20,042 bases of DNA from Desulfuromonadales bacterium (GCA_030640215.1 DAOWJU010000138.1:1-20042); one strand, 5' to 3'; numbered from the stretch's first letter, positions 6,796 through 16,566 are shown. Numbers and translations: made by a program. Notes: generated by a model not told the origin, from the sequence alone.

Positions 6796-7593
6796 ATGGG
6801 TTTTCTGCGACAAATCGGAATGGTGACGACTATTATACTGGCGATAGCTGGCGGCGCTTGCGCTGATGAGTTGTTGCGCTACGCCGGAGCAACCACGTTG
6901 CAGAGGTTTTTCATGCCGGAGGCTGCCCGTCTTTTTACCTCGGAAACGGCCATTAAGGTGCATATCGAAGGTGGCAACACTAATCCTGGAATTAAAGCTC
7001 TGCAGAATGGTGAGGTTGACATGGCAGGTGCCGGACGCTTGTTGACCGAGGCGGAGAAGAGTCAGGGTCTGGTTGAACATTTTCTAGGCTGGGATGTGCT
7101 GGCGATTGTTGTTCAAGAAGAGAACCCGCTGCAGGATCTTTCTCTTGATCAGCTGCAGGGGATCTTTTCCGGAGCGATCACTAACTGGCAGGATGTCGGC
7201 GGTAAGCCTGGCCCGATTGTCGTGGTGACCTGCCCGAAAGGTTCCGGGATGCGCAGTGCCGTTAAAAAACTGATTCTGAAAGGGAAAGCTTACCTCCCTC
7301 GGGAGATTGTTTCGGCAATTGTCGCTGAATCCGACCAGCAGGTCAGCATGTTCTCCGTAGGGATTACAGCCTTGAGTCGTAGTATGCTTGATGCCGCTCA
7401 TGTCAAGGCGATCAAGGTTGATGGCGTCGCGCCAACGGCGGCCAGTATCTCTGAAGGGCGTTATCCTCTGGCCAAGCCGTTGACGCTGGTAACCAAAGGC
7501 GAGCCGCAGGGCGATCTGGCCCGTTTTATTGATCTGGCGAAAAGTCAGCAGGGCCGGACGATCTTGCAGAGAAGTTTCGTCCCGGCAGAATAG
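6796..7593 (+). CDS. PstS-like periplasmic substrate-binding protein with altered ligand site
   Basis: This 265-residue protein starts at the ATG with AAGGAG 7 nt upstream and carries a signal peptide (about 1-23, cut after ACA). The fold family is that of phosphate-binding PstS proteins. Recognisable blocks are YAGATTLQ (29-36), [13 protein letters not shown] (72-84), [20 protein letters not shown] (117-136) and PKGSGMRS (147-154). In classical PstS the last block reads like R-x-E-G-S-G-T-R. Here the arginine position is Cys146 or thereabouts and the threonine is Met152, so two phosphate contacts are missing. No PstC, PstA or PstB genes are nearby. A chemoreceptor gene follows by 62 nt, so it may deliver ligand to that receptor rather than to a transporter. 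Binding a different anion is inferred. Confidence 0.8.
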   Translation: MGFLRQIGMVTTIILAIAGGACADELLRYAGATTLQRFFMPEAARLFTSETAIKVHIEGGNTNPGIKALQNGEVDMAGAGRLLTEAEKSQGLVEHFLGWDVLAIVVQEENPLQDLSLDQLQGIFSGAITNWQDVGGKPGPIVVVTCPKGSGMRSAVKKLILKGKAYLPREIVSAIVAESDQQVSMFSVGITALSRSMLDAAHVKAIKVDGVAPTAASISEGRYPLAKPLTLVTKGEPQGDLARFIDLAKSQQGRTILQRSFVPAE

Positions 7594-7655
7594 CCACCGC
7601 TTCTCAGATAAACCCTTTAAATGAAGCTTGTCGTAAATGGAAGGACATTGAATCT

Positions 7656-10019
7656 ATGAAGTTGCGCTCTAAAATACTCCTGGCACTGGTTTCGGTGAGT
7701 GTCGTTCCTCTGGTGATTTCTCTCTGGATGGTCGGTGGCATGGTTGGCGGCGAGCTTGAGATCCAGATGCAGTTGCGTGCTCAAGATTCGGCCAACTTTA
7801 TCGAGCATACCACGACCAGCGTCTCGACAGAGAATCTGACGCTGGTACAGATGTTGGCCGGCAGCTCTAATATGGTCAATGCTGTCTACTCCGATGGGGT
7901 GAGTGGTGGCAATGCACAGTTGGTTCGTGTGTTTGACAGCCTGGAGGACTTGCCTTTTGATCAAGTCCAAGTTCTGGATGGTGAAGGGAACCGACTTTAT
8001 CGCAGCTTTCGCGATGGCAACGAAGAGATTCCCGCCACATCCGGTGTTGAACATCCGGTTATCGAAGCCAGCATGGAAGGTGAAAATTATGCGGAAAACG
8101 GCTTCTTTGATGGTCGTTTGGCAATTACTGCTGCGGCACCGATCAGCATGTACGGCCAACCGATCGGTCATCTGGTTGGCGTTACCTATTTTGATCTGCC
8201 GCTCGCAAAACGTTTGAAAGCTCTCAGCCGCATGGAGATCGCCTTTTTCGATGAAAACGGTATCTTTGCTTCTACTTCTGCCGAGTTGGCTCAGCTTGAT
8301 CTGGCAACCATTCTGACCTCACGCAATTATGATGCAAAAATCAACAACAGCAGGCATCAGATTTTTTACAACTCTATCAGTGGTAAAAATCGTGGTGTGC
8401 TGATGGCCCTTGATATCGCCGCGCTCACTGCTTCTGAGAACCGCTTGCAACAATCGCTGTTGGTAACCGTAATCATTGTTGGGGCGATTTCAGTCTTTGT
8501 CGGCCTGCTGGTGGCAACTGGCATCGTTCGTCCCCTGCGGGAAATTGTCACAAACCTGCGTGAAATTTCCGCTGGTGGTGGTGACTTGACCCGGGAACTG
8601 AAGGTGCGCAGTAGTGATGAAATCGGCGAGTTAGCGGAATGTTTCAACGGCTTTCTGACTCGACAACGTGAGATGGTAGGTCGTATTCGTGATGTAACGA
8701 CGGATCTGGCCAAGTCAAATGAACAGATCCGCAGCTCCTCCCATGAAGTCATGGAGGGGGCAGTACGTCAGTCGCAAGCCTTGGAAGAGTCTTCCAAGGC
8801 GATTGAGGGTATCGATGAAGCCGCTGTTGGCATTGCCGACAGTACCGGCAACCTGGTCAGTTCGGCAGAAGAGAGCTCGTCGGCAACGCTTGAACTGGGT
8901 GCGACGATTGAAGAAATTGCCTCGCAGATGGAGAAGCTCTTTGCCACTGTAGATACGGTCACCAGTTCGATTAATGAAATGTCTGTGGCGAGTCAGGAAG
9001 TGGCAGAGAATGTCGGCATCCTCTCTTCCTCTACCGAGGTAACGGTCTCCTCTATGCTGGAGATGGATGCCTCGATCAAGGAAATCGAAGAGAATGCCGT
9101 ACAGACCAGCAAGCTGGCCAGTGAAGCGGCTGAAGATGCCCAGAGTGGTATGCAGACCGTCGATGAAACAATCCGTGGCATTGAATCAATCCGCCAGACT
9201 GTTGATCGGGCCAGTGATGCGATCATGGAGCTTGGCAACCAGTCGAGTGCTATCGGCAAGATTCTCACCGTTATTGATGAAGTGGCCGACCAGACCAGTC
9301 TGCTGGCTTTGAATGCCGCAATTATCGCCGCCCAGGCCGGTGAACATGGCAAGGGCTTTGCCGTGGTCGCCGATGAGATCCGCGAGCTGGCTGAGCGTAG
9401 TGCGGTTTCTACCCGTGAAATCAGCACGATCATTACCAACCTTCAGGAGGGCACCCAGGAGGCGGTTGTCGCAATGCAGGCGGGCAGCGAGCAGGTCTAC
9501 GAGGTGGTGAAACGCTCCAAAGGCTCCAGCCTTGCCCTGGAGAAGATCCGCAGCAGTACCCTCAAAGCGATGGATCAGGTTAACGGCATTGTTCGTGCGA
9601 CAGAAGAGCAGGCGCGTGGTAGCCGCCAGGTGACCGATTCCATGAACCAGGTCTCTGCCATGCTCGAACAGATTGCCTCGGCAATCAATCAGCAGACCTC
9701 GGGGGCGCGTCAGCTTGCCGAAGGTGCCGAGTCGATGCGCGATATTGCTGCCCATGGCAAACAGAGTACCAGTGAGCAGGCCAAGGGCAGTCGGCAGATT
9801 AACGAAAGTATGGAGCAGATCCGTGCAATGATCTCGATTATTGACGATGCCACCCGTGAATTGACCAGGCGTAGCCGAGATGTTGTTGATGCTGTCGGTA
9901 GTGTCCATAAGGTTGCCGAAGATAACGCCAGTCGTACCGCAGAGCTGGACCATGTGGTTGAGACGCTCACCCGCTTGACCTCTACTCTGGAAGAGGAGGT
10001 CGGGGCCTTCAAGATATGA
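7656..10019 (+). CDS. Methyl-accepting chemotaxis protein with large periplasmic sensor
   Basis: This 787-residue chemoreceptor has a first transmembrane helix (about 7-29), a periplasmic sensor of about 235 residues (30-265) that looks Cache-like, a second helix (266-290), a HAMP domain (about 291-345) and a long coiled-coil signalling domain. The conserved hairpin tip is clear at about 540-580 ([20 protein letters not shown], then [15 protein letters not shown]) and is the part that contacts CheA/CheW. The usual NAAIEAA glutamate is isoleucine here, a variant I recall as common in this bacterial group. There is no C-terminal CheR-tethering pentapeptide. It lies 62 nt after the PstS-like gene and overlaps the phosphodiesterase gene by ATGA. 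Ligand unknown. No other che genes are present. Confidence 0.93.
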   Translation: MKLRSKILLALVSVSVVPLVISLWMVGGMVGGELEIQMQLRAQDSANFIEHTTTSVSTENLTLVQMLAGSSNMVNAVYSDGVSGGNAQLVRVFDSLEDLPFDQVQVLDGEGNRLYRSFRDGNEEIPATSGVEHPVIEASMEGENYAENGFFDGRLAITAAAPISMYGQPIGHLVGVTYFDLPLAKRLKALSRMEIAFFDENGIFASTSAELAQLDLATILTSRNYDAKINNSRHQIFYNSISGKNRGVLMALDIAALTASENRLQQSLLVTVIIVGAISVFVGLLVATGIVRPLREIVTNLREISAGGGDLTRELKVRSSDEIGELAECFNGFLTRQREMVGRIRDVTTDLAKSNEQIRSSSHEVMEGAVRQSQALEESSKAIEGIDEAAVGIADSTGNLVSSAEESSSATLELGATIEEIASQMEKLFATVDTVTSSINEMSVASQEVAENVGILSSSTEVTVSSMLEMDASIKEIEENAVQTSKLASEAAEDAQSGMQTVDETIRGIESIRQTVDRASDAIMELGNQSSAIGKILTVIDEVADQTSLLALNAAIIAAQAGEHGKGFAVVADEIRELAERSAVSTREISTIITNLQEGTQEAVVAMQAGSEQVYEVVKRSKGSSLALEKIRSSTLKAMDQVNGIVRATEEQARGSRQVTDSMNQVSAMLEQIASAINQQTSGARQLAEGAESMRDIAAHGKQSTSEQAKGSRQINESMEQIRAMISIIDDATRELTRRSRDVVDAVGSVHKVAEDNASRTAELDHVVETLTRLTSTLEEEVGAFKI

Positions 10020-10804
10020 CCGACTCGGTTCTCAAGCTGACCGTGCTGGGCTCGGGAACCAGTACCGGTGTGCCGGTTCTCGGTTGTCATTGCGCGGTCT
10101 GCTTATCGACTGAACCGCGCAACAACCGCACCCGTTGCAGTGCGCTGCTTGAGTGGGCGGACCATAAGATTCTGATCGACACTGCAACGGATTTTCGCCA
10201 GCAGGCGTTGCGTGAAGGCATCGAGCACGTTGACGCAGTCCTTTACACCCATGCTCATGCCGATCATGTGCACGGGATTGATGATTTGCGGACCTTCACG
10301 CTGCGGACTGGCAATGCGATCCCGATTTATGCTGCGCGTGGTGTACTCGACCGGATTCAGGGACTCTTTAGCTACATCTTCAGCGAAGCGGATGTTGCGG
10401 GATATCGGCCACGTCTGCAAGTCAATGAGGTCAGCGGGCCGTTTGAACTGTTCGGACAGCAAGTGATGCCGATTCCTCTGATGCATGGCCCGGGCGAGTC
10501 ACTTGGCTACCGGATCGGCAATCTGGCCTATGTGGTCGATTGCAGCGCGATTCCCGAATCATCCTGGGCGTTGCTGGAGGGTCTGGAAGTGCTGGTCATT
10601 GATGCTTTGCGGTTCCGTGGCCATGATTCTCACTTCAGCATCAGCGAAGCGATTGAGGTCGCCAGTCAATTACGGGTCCCTAAAACTTTGCTGACGCACC
10701 TCACCCATGATGTTGATTATGCGCGGCACTCCACAGGACTCCCTGAAGGTGTTGAATTTGCCTATGATGGGCAGACCATAACCTTGCCTTTGCCAGGGTT
10801 ATAA
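10016..10804 (+). CDS. Metallo-beta-lactamase-fold phosphodiesterase, PhnP-like
   Basis: This 262-residue cytoplasmic hydrolase opens with GSGTSTGVP (12-20) and carries the metal-binding motif HAHADH (79-84), with further likely ligands His157, Asp175, His206 and His228. A Cys24-x-Cys26-x-x-Cys29 cluster near the N-terminus matches the extra structural zinc site described for E. coli PhnP, the phosphoribosyl 1,2-cyclic phosphodiesterase of phosphonate breakdown. No phn genes are nearby, so the substrate here is probably another cyclic phosphodiester or a housekeeping metabolite. The ATG overlaps the chemoreceptor stop (ATGA), with a CGGGG site 8 nt upstream. The next gene begins 12 nt after its stop. 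Annotated relatives are usually just called MBL-fold hydrolases. Confidence 0.85.
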   Translation: MTDSVLKLTVLGSGTSTGVPVLGCHCAVCLSTEPRNNRTRCSALLEWADHKILIDTATDFRQQALREGIEHVDAVLYTHAHADHVHGIDDLRTFTLRTGNAIPIYAARGVLDRIQGLFSYIFSEADVAGYRPRLQVNEVSGPFELFGQQVMPIPLMHGPGESLGYRIGNLAYVVDCSAIPESSWALLEGLEVLVIDALRFRGHDSHFSISEAIEVASQLRVPKTLLTHLTHDVDYARHSTGLPEGVEFAYDGQTITLPLPGL

Positions 10805-10816
10805 GAATAGGAAACT

Positions 10817-12652
10817 ATGTCGAAACATCAGGAAATACGCCTGCACGGCCATCTGGATGACACCATCGAATATTTCGCGATGGCGGCTTCTCGTGATGCT
10901 TACAGCCGTTACTTCTTCGAAGCGTCCAGCGACGATCTGCGGTTTTTTTCGCCTGGCAACGAATTCATTCTTGAGCCTGAGCAGATCAGTCATCGTGGTA
11001 ACGGCGGCTCTTTCTGTGAGTACATGTTCGGCGTCGACCAGCCACTCTCCGATCTGGCGAAAACCGATGTTCGTAATCGCCTGGTTCTTTACGGAACCTT
11101 CTACAAGGGGGATGCCGGGCAGCTTGATTTCACGCCGCAGACGGATGGCCAGACCAGCTATGAACAGCTTTTTTTCGAGGGTAACGCCACGGTCAATTAT
11201 TCCTTTTTTATGACCGGATCGGTTTCCGGGACGATGCAGGAGCAACAGGAGAATATTGCTCGACTGCTTGGCAAAACCCTCAAGCGTTCAGCCGATGTCG
11301 GGCTCGGCGACGATTCAGAGCTGCTCGACGAGATCTACGGCATGCTCGGTCACCGCAGCTCTCTCTATCTGATCAAGTTGATCCACAAAAAACATAAGCA
11401 GTACCATGATGCCTTCAAGACCCTCTATTTCGAATACAAAGCGATTCCGGATTACGAATTTGAAAAACTCCAGGAACTTGCAGACGAACTCGAGATCGAC
11501 AGGTATCAGCAGGAACGCATACGCATCGACGTCATGTACAAACATCCGGATAACCAGAGGATTGTTGATGAGTACAAGAATATCCTGATTGAATGCAACC
11601 TCAAGGGCAGCATTAACCAGCTGGAGAACGCCCGCCTGACCCGCCTGAAAACCTTATCGGTGCGCAACAAAATTCCTGCGGCGCTCTTCTATACGCTCGA
11701 CAAGATGCTCAAGCATGACAAGCTGGTCGACCTTGACGAGCAGGATTATCTGGCCGAAACCAGGCAGGTGCTTGAAGGGATCTTTTTTGCTGACGCGCAG
11801 ATCGATGCTCTTATCAACTCCGAGGATATGTCGCTGCTGCTGCATGCCAAGCGGCAGGCGAGTGAAAACCGCGACCATACTTTCGAGCACATCCTGCTTG
11901 AAACCGGTAAGGCGTGCGATGAAAAGATTCACGAAGGGGCCGATCTCACCCTGCTCGAACATTTCTCCTACATCATTACCTACTTTGATCGCTACGATAA
12001 CACTTCAGCGGTGATCAACGAGTTGGCCTTCATGGAGAATGTCCACTTTGCTGAAGAGCAGATTCGCAGTCTGCTGGGCAATAAGAAGGCTTTTGATGAG
12101 CTTGACTCGAAACTCTGGAAGGAGCTTTTTTTCAAGCAGGTCTTTGAAAACAAGTATCTCGGTCAGTTTGGGCGCAAGAAGGTTGTCTGCCTGCAAAAGG
12201 GTTTGGCGCTGATCGAGGATAGTCGTCTGACGATCAAGGCCCTGGTCGATCGGTTGCACCTCCTCGAAAAAGAAGAGCGTCTCAATGCGACCTTGCTCGC
12301 CCATGTCAAAGAGCGTATCCGCAACTTTTACTCAAAGTACAATACTCGGCTGGAACAGGAAGAGTTGCTGGTTGAAGTGGCCGATGAGCTTTACAATAAG
12401 GGCCTGCATACCGGTGATATCCCGCTGGCCCAGTTCCATAATGTTGTCGTGAATATCAAAAAAGAAGCCATTTATCTGCACAACCTGCTGCCCAAAATCA
12501 TCGCCGAGCGCGACGCTAGTCTGCGTGAGGATTTTCTCGACAACAGTGGCCTTGATCGTTTCTATGTTGAAGAGCTGGAGCGTGAATATTTCGAGCTCAA
12601 CGATCTCAATATGGACGACCTCTATCTGATTCGCAAGGGCTTTGCGGACTGA
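10817..12652 (+). CDS. Large conserved-looking soluble protein of unknown function
   Basis: This protein has 611 residues, with no signal peptide or membrane helix, and is rich in Glu, Asp, Lys and Leu. The first 150 or so residues look mixed alpha/beta and contain [20 protein letters not shown] and a beta-rich [20 protein letters not shown] stretch. The rest is almost entirely helical, with heptad-like charged repeats and an acidic end ([21 protein letters not shown]). I know of no characterised domain in it. I have an impression of similar 600-residue proteins in Geobacter-type genomes annotated only as an uncharacterised family, but cannot confirm that. It sits 12 nt after the phosphodiesterase and 29 nt before the EF-G paralogue, so all three are likely co-transcribed. 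AGGA precedes the ATG. Confidence 0.85.
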   Translation: MSKHQEIRLHGHLDDTIEYFAMAASRDAYSRYFFEASSDDLRFFSPGNEFILEPEQISHRGNGGSFCEYMFGVDQPLSDLAKTDVRNRLVLYGTFYKGDAGQLDFTPQTDGQTSYEQLFFEGNATVNYSFFMTGSVSGTMQEQQENIARLLGKTLKRSADVGLGDDSELLDEIYGMLGHRSSLYLIKLIHKKHKQYHDAFKTLYFEYKAIPDYEFEKLQELADELEIDRYQQERIRIDVMYKHPDNQRIVDEYKNILIECNLKGSINQLENARLTRLKTLSVRNKIPAALFYTLDKMLKHDKLVDLDEQDYLAETRQVLEGIFFADAQIDALINSEDMSLLLHAKRQASENRDHTFEHILLETGKACDEKIHEGADLTLLEHFSYIITYFDRYDNTSAVINELAFMENVHFAEEQIRSLLGNKKAFDELDSKLWKELFFKQVFENKYLGQFGRKKVVCLQKGLALIEDSRLTIKALVDRLHLLEKEERLNATLLAHVKERIRNFYSKYNTRLEQEELLVEVADELYNKGLHTGDIPLAQFHNVVVNIKKEAIYLHNLLPKIIAERDASLREDFLDNSGLDRFYVEELEREYFELNDLNMDDLYLIRKGFAD

Positions 12653-12681
12653 TTCTCTCCCTTCCTCGATGGTGCCTCGTC

Positions 12682-14742
12682 ATGAACCAATCAGCACTCA
12701 ATCAGGTCCGTAATCTTGGCATTATTTCGCATATCGATGCCGGCAAGACTACTGTCTCCGAGCGTATCCTCTATTACTGCGGCGAAATTCACAAGCTGGG
12801 CGAGGTCCATGATGGCATGGCGACCATGGACTGGATGGCCCAGGAGCAGGATCGCGGTATCACCATCACTGCGACCAGCACCACTTGTCGCTGGCAGGAC
12901 ACCTGGATCAACCTGATCGACACCCCGGGACATATCGATTTCACCATCGAAGTGGAACGTTCTCTGAGAGTTCTGGACGGAGCTATTGCTGTCTTCAGTG
13001 CTGTTGAAGGTGTGCAGCCACAAAGTGAGTCGGTCTGGCACCAGGCGAATCGTTACAAGGTGCCGCGGATCTGTCTGATTAATAAAATGGACAGGGTCGG
13101 CTCGGATTACCAGGCGGTGCTTGAGCAGATGCAGGACCGTCTTGGTGCCCGTCCGGTGCTGATGCAGTTGCCGGTGGGGGAAGAGGGTGACTTTAGCAGC
13201 GTTGTCGATCTTCTCGAAGGCTGCGTGCTGACCTTTGACGAAGGTGAGTTTGGTGCGGCAGTCGCCTGCGTACCGATTGACGATGAACTCAAGGCCTCTG
13301 TTGACGAGGCCCGCGAAGCCCTGGTTGAGGCCGCCGCCGACTGGGATGATGAACTGCTCGCAGATTTCCTGGATGGTAAAGAAATTACCGCAGAGCAAAT
13401 CCGACCTGCTCTGCGCAAGGGGGTCCTGGCTGGGCAGCTGTTTCCGGTCTTCCTCGGCTCGGCATTACGCAACAAGGGGATCCAGCCGTTACTCGATGCA
13501 GTCACAGAGCTGTTGCCTTCGCCCCTTGATCTGCCGCCGGTCCCGGCGCATCAGCTGGGTGAAGAAGATCTCCTGCTTCCCTGTGATGCCAGTGGCCCTT
13601 TTTGTGCTCTGGCCTTCAAGGTCCTTTCTGATGATGGCCGCAAGTTAACTTACCTGCGCATCTATTCCGGAGAACTCAAGGCAGGTGCCACTCTGTTGAA
13701 TTCCACCCGTAACGTTCAGGAGCGTGCCGCGCGACTCTTTCGCATGCATGCCCATAAGCGTGAACGGATCGATACCGCTCGTGCTGGAGATATTGTCGCA
13801 GCAGCAGGTCTCAAAGATGCTTTGACCGGTGATACCCTTTGTTTTCCTGAGCAGCCTTTACTGCTCGCAGGTCTTGAAATCCCCGAGCCAGTCGTCTCTC
13901 TGGCGGTAGAACCGAAGCAGATCCAGGATCGTGACAAGCTGCTCCTGTCACTGGAAAAACTGCAATGGGAAGATCCGACTTTTCGCGTGCGGGAAGATGA
14001 AGATACCGGCCAGACGGTTCTGACCGGCATGGGCGAACTGCATCTTGAGGTGGTGCTTCGACGCCTGGTTGACGATTTTGGCGTCGCTGTCAATGCTGGC
14101 AGGCCGCAGGTTGTTTATCGCGAGAGCATCTCTGCCGAGGCTGTCCACAGAGAAATTTTTGAGCGGGAGATCGATGGCAAATTACAACGCGGCGAGGTCA
14201 CTCTGCGGGTCACTCCGCGTGAGCGTGGTGCTGGTCTTGAGATTCTGTTGCCAACGCTAGAAACATCAAGCCTGGCAGCAGATATTCTCGCAGCGCTCGA
14301 TGAGACTTTGCATATGGCTGTTCAAGCCGGCGTGCAGATTGGTTACCCGATGGTTGACCTGAATGTCGTTGTTGAGCAAGTTCCAATTGATTCAGGAGTG
14401 ACCACTGTCCTCGGCGTTCGTGCCGCTGCTCAAAGGAGCTTGACCTTGGCGATCCGCGCGGCAAAGCCTATCTTGCTGGAGCCGGTGATGGCCTTGGAGA
14501 TTACTTTGCCAAACGAATTCTCAGGCAAGGTCCTTGGCACTCTACAGCAAAAGAGTGGTCGTATCGAAGGAATGGAATCTCGGGAAGTGGTTGATCTTAT
14601 CCATGCCCGTGTGCCGCTTTCGGAGATGTTTGGCTATATGACAGAACTGCGCAGCGCCACTCAGGGACGTGGCTCCTTCACTATGGAGTTCAGTCATTAC
14701 GACAAGGCTCCCGATGCGGTGCTGAAGCGGTTTGGTTTGTAG
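12682..14742 (+). CDS. Elongation factor G paralogue (EF-G2 type GTPase)
   Basis: The 686-residue translational GTPase has all G-motifs: HIDAGKT (17-23), RGITITA (58-64), DTPGH (80-84) and NKMD (134-137). EF-G domains II, III, IV and V follow. Classical EF-G has a GGRGQYG-type loop at the tip of domain IV that enters the ribosomal decoding site. Here the equivalent region (about 494-510) reads [17 protein letters not shown], so that loop is shortened or altered. The gene is not beside rpsL, rpsG or tuf, as the housekeeping fusA would be. Together these indicate a secondary EF-G, perhaps for ribosome recycling, rescue or stress; that role is inferred. The ribosome site before the ATG is weak. 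The stop codon lies inside a hairpin. Confidence 0.88.
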   Translation: MNQSALNQVRNLGIISHIDAGKTTVSERILYYCGEIHKLGEVHDGMATMDWMAQEQDRGITITATSTTCRWQDTWINLIDTPGHIDFTIEVERSLRVLDGAIAVFSAVEGVQPQSESVWHQANRYKVPRICLINKMDRVGSDYQAVLEQMQDRLGARPVLMQLPVGEEGDFSSVVDLLEGCVLTFDEGEFGAAVACVPIDDELKASVDEAREALVEAAADWDDELLADFLDGKEITAEQIRPALRKGVLAGQLFPVFLGSALRNKGIQPLLDAVTELLPSPLDLPPVPAHQLGEEDLLLPCDASGPFCALAFKVLSDDGRKLTYLRIYSGELKAGATLLNSTRNVQERAARLFRMHAHKRERIDTARAGDIVAAAGLKDALTGDTLCFPEQPLLLAGLEIPEPVVSLAVEPKQIQDRDKLLLSLEKLQWEDPTFRVREDEDTGQTVLTGMGELHLEVVLRRLVDDFGVAVNAGRPQVVYRESISAEAVHREIFEREIDGKLQRGEVTLRVTPRERGAGLEILLPTLETSSLAADILAALDETLHMAVQAGVQIGYPMVDLNVVVEQVPIDSGVTTVLGVRAAAQRSLTLAIRAAKPILLEPVMALEITLPNEFSGKVLGTLQQKSGRIEGMESREVVDLIHARVPLSEMFGYMTELRSATQGRGSFTMEFSHYDKAPDAVLKRFGL

Positions 14743-14767
14743 GGGCGCAGCAAGCGGCAGCCCCTAC
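14739..14767. repeat. GTAGGGGC...GCCCCTAC palindromic element (REP-like), possible terminator
   Basis: GTAGGGGC (14739-14746) and GCCCCTAC (14760-14767) form a perfect 8-bp stem around a 13-nt GC-rich middle that can add two pairs past a bulged A. It begins within the EF-G stop codon and sits between convergent genes. The outer sequence resembles dispersed GTAGGGGC palindromes I recall from other bacterial genomes. Only one copy is seen here. A weak T-rich stretch follows, so it may also serve as a terminator. Confidence 0.5.
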
Positions 14768-14811
14768 AGGTAAATTTGTTTTGGTGACGGTGGCAGTCAA
14801 TCTGCCAACAA

Positions 14812-16152
14812 TCAATCCCAGTGCTTAATGACCCCCGATTCAAGAGCCGCGCGTTCGACCGCGGCGGTTACATCCCTGTGAACATCGGGATGAAGCAGTG
14901 ACGGCACCAATTCATCCTCTTCAGCATGCTTGGCAATAACCTTGGCCGCAGCGATCTTCATCTTGTTGTTGATTGTTGTTGCCCGAACGTTCAGAGCGCC
15001 ACGGAAAATGCCGGGGAAGGCCAGAGCGTTGTTGACGCTCTTGCCATCAGCGGCAAATGAAGCCCCCGCCTGTATGGCCAGGTCCGGGGTGATCTCCGGA
15101 TTCGGATTGGAGAGGGCCAGGATTACTGACCCTTTACGTACCATCTCCGGCTTGATCAGGCCAGGGCAGCCGGTCGTCGCGATGATGACATGGGCTTTCT
15201 TCAGCACAGTGTCTAAGGCTTCCTCTTTGCCGCCTGCAGCAACCAGTCGTGCACAGGCCGTCTCATCAAGATCGGCACCAATCACTTCTTTGACACCGTA
15301 GGAAAGCAGTAGCTTGCTGATTCCCATGCCCGCAGCACCCAGGCCAACCATGCCGACCACAGATTTGTTCAGCATCAGACCGGAAAAGCGAGTCGCGTTG
15401 AGCAGAGCCGCCAGGACGACGACCGCTGTACCGTGCTGGTCATCGTGCATGACAGGAATGTCGAGTTCCGCATCGAGGGTGTCCTCGATCTCGAAACATT
15501 CCGGAGCCTTGATGTCTTCAAGTTTGATGGCGCCGAAAGTTGGTGCGATATTGCGCACTGTGTCGATGATTACTTCAGGGTCATGACTCTGAATGAGAAT
15601 TGGTACGCCACTGACGCCGACCAGGTGATCGAAGAGTACAGCTTTGCCCTCCATAACCGGCATGCCGGCAACGGCACCGATGTCGCCGAGGCCAAGAATC
15701 GCCGTACCGTTGGTCACAATGGCAACTTGATTCGGGATCGAAGTGTACTGGTAAGCGAGCTCTGGAGTGCGTTCGATGTCCTTGCATATGACAGCGACTC
15801 CTGGCGTGTAGATCTGACGCACGTCCGTGATGGTCTCAATTCTCACCTGACTCTTGGTTGCGATTTTGCCGCCCTCGTGTATCTGGTGGACAAGGTCGAT
15901 TACGTCTTCGACGATGATACCTTCCAGACTGGCAATGGCATCAACCACATCCTCAAACTGCTGATCGGAATCTACGTAGACGACGATTTCACGCGTGTTG
16001 TATTTGCGCCCAACCCGCATCAGGTGGATATCGCCGACACTGGCGTTCTGCTCTGCAATCGCATTCGCCACGCTCGCCAGGTGACCTGGTTTGTCATTGA
16101 GCATCAGACGTAAACACTTGGCGATCTTCCCTGCACCCTGTTCGATTTCCAT
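14812..16152 (-). CDS. NAD(P)-dependent malic enzyme with N-terminal ACT domain
   Basis: The 446-residue enzyme decarboxylates malate to pyruvate with reduction of NAD(P). Residues about 13-88 form an ACT domain (LRLMLNDKPGHLASVANAIA), a small-molecule-sensing module that suggests allosteric control, possibly by an amino acid. The catalytic part shows YTPGVA (115-120), the lysine in MEGKAVLF (Lys170), metal-binding LEDIKAPECF (211-220) and HDDQHGTA (236-243), and a nucleotide-binding GLGAAG (270-275). The start is the ATG with GGAG 5 nt upstream; a TTG five codons earlier is rejected because it overlaps that site. Length is that of the short bacterial NAD malic enzymes. It is convergent with the EF-G paralogue and appears monocistronic. 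Cofactor preference cannot be fixed by eye. Confidence 0.94.
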   Translation of the reverse strand: MEIEQGAGKIAKCLRLMLNDKPGHLASVANAIAEQNASVGDIHLMRVGRKYNTREIVVYVDSDQQFEDVVDAIASLEGIIVEDVIDLVHQIHEGGKIATKSQVRIETITDVRQIYTPGVAVICKDIERTPELAYQYTSIPNQVAIVTNGTAILGLGDIGAVAGMPVMEGKAVLFDHLVGVSGVPILIQSHDPEVIIDTVRNIAPTFGAIKLEDIKAPECFEIEDTLDAELDIPVMHDDQHGTAVVVLAALLNATRFSGLMLNKSVVGMVGLGAAGMGISKLLLSYGVKEVIGADLDETACARLVAAGGKEEALDTVLKKAHVIIATTGCPGLIKPEMVRKGSVILALSNPNPEITPDLAIQAGASFAADGKSVNNALAFPGIFRGALNVRATTINNKMKIAAAKVIAKHAEEDELVPSLLHPDVHRDVTAAVERAALESGVIKHWD

Positions 16153-16212
16153 AACCTCTCCGATCAATCCTCGACCAAATCGTGGCCTGGTTGAAAATAA
16201 AAATTCCCAAGC

Positions 16213-16240
16213 ATTATAGTGGCTCAGAGATCTTGCGCAA
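16213..16240 (-). promoter_or_regulatory. Probable sigma-70 promoter of the malic enzyme gene
   Basis: On the minus strand a perfect TATAAT (16213-16218) is preceded at 16 nt by TTGCGC (16235-16240), a weak -35. Transcription would begin about 55 nt before the ATG at 16152. The -10 is excellent and the -35 is poor, so an activator may assist. Confidence 0.5.
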
Positions 16241-16323
16241 CGGGAAAGCGCAGGGTCGTGTTATTCAGGGCCTTCGAGTCGTAAACCTTTGAAGAACAAT
16301 TCGAAAATCAATATAATTAGTTA

Positions 16324-16354
16324 TTGACATGTGGTGCCGCATATCGCATATTAT
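16324..16354 (+). promoter_or_regulatory. Probable promoter of the small membrane protein gene
   Basis: TTGACA (16324-16329) is a perfect -35. TATTAT (16349-16354) lies 19 nt downstream, or CATATT lies 17 nt downstream. The leader to the ATG at 16418 would be about 55 nt. The promoter faces away from the malic enzyme promoter. Confidence 0.5.
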
Positions 16355-16417
16355 CATCGATCTGATTGACGGTTTGGTTTGTAAGTTCTTACCCAGAATA
16401 AATCCCGGAGGTTCTGT

Positions 16418-16537
16418 ATGTTGAAGAAGTCTGCTGTAAACCGATATCTACTCTCCACTGCGCGAGCTCTTTACGTCCTTGCAACAGTGACTGCTGTCTT
16501 AGCTGCCCTGGCCCTTTTAAACGGTGGTGGGCATTAA
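16418..16537 (+). CDS. 39-residue single-helix membrane microprotein
   Basis: This short frame has a CGGAGG site 6 nt before its ATG, its own promoter-like sequence upstream and a strong terminator 29 nt after its stop. It therefore has a complete transcription unit of its own. The product starts with MLKKSAVNRYLL, continues with one hydrophobic helix (about 19-34, LYVLATVTAVLAALAL) and ends NGGGH. The basic N-terminus predicts an N-in orientation with the histidine tail outside. I do not recognise it. Possible roles include a membrane regulator, a small subunit of a larger complex, or a toxin-like peptide; none is supported over the others. It is too short for many gene callers, so it may be unannotated. 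Confidence 0.65.
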   Translation: MLKKSAVNRYLLSTARALYVLATVTAVLAALALLNGGGH

Positions 16538-16566
16538 TCTCCGCCGTTGCTGGAGGCAATATCAAT

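Noticed and set aside
9186..9953. Long 255-codon minus-strand frame inside the chemoreceptor gene
   Set aside because: It lies wholly antisense to a clear receptor coding sequence, lacks a ribosome site and reflects the biased codon use of the signalling coiled coil.
12691..13398. 235-codon minus-strand frame antisense to the EF-G paralogue
   Set aside because: The plus-strand protein is an unmistakable GTPase; the antisense frame has no start signal or recognisable family.
15433..16113. 226-codon plus-strand frame antisense to malic enzyme
   Set aside because: Shadow of the malic enzyme frame; no ribosome site or family features.
16153..16417. Sigma-54 (GG-N10-GC) promoter near the activator gene
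   Set aside because: A near match around GTGGTGCCGCATATCGC has 11 rather than 10 bases between GG and GC and lacks the flanking consensus.
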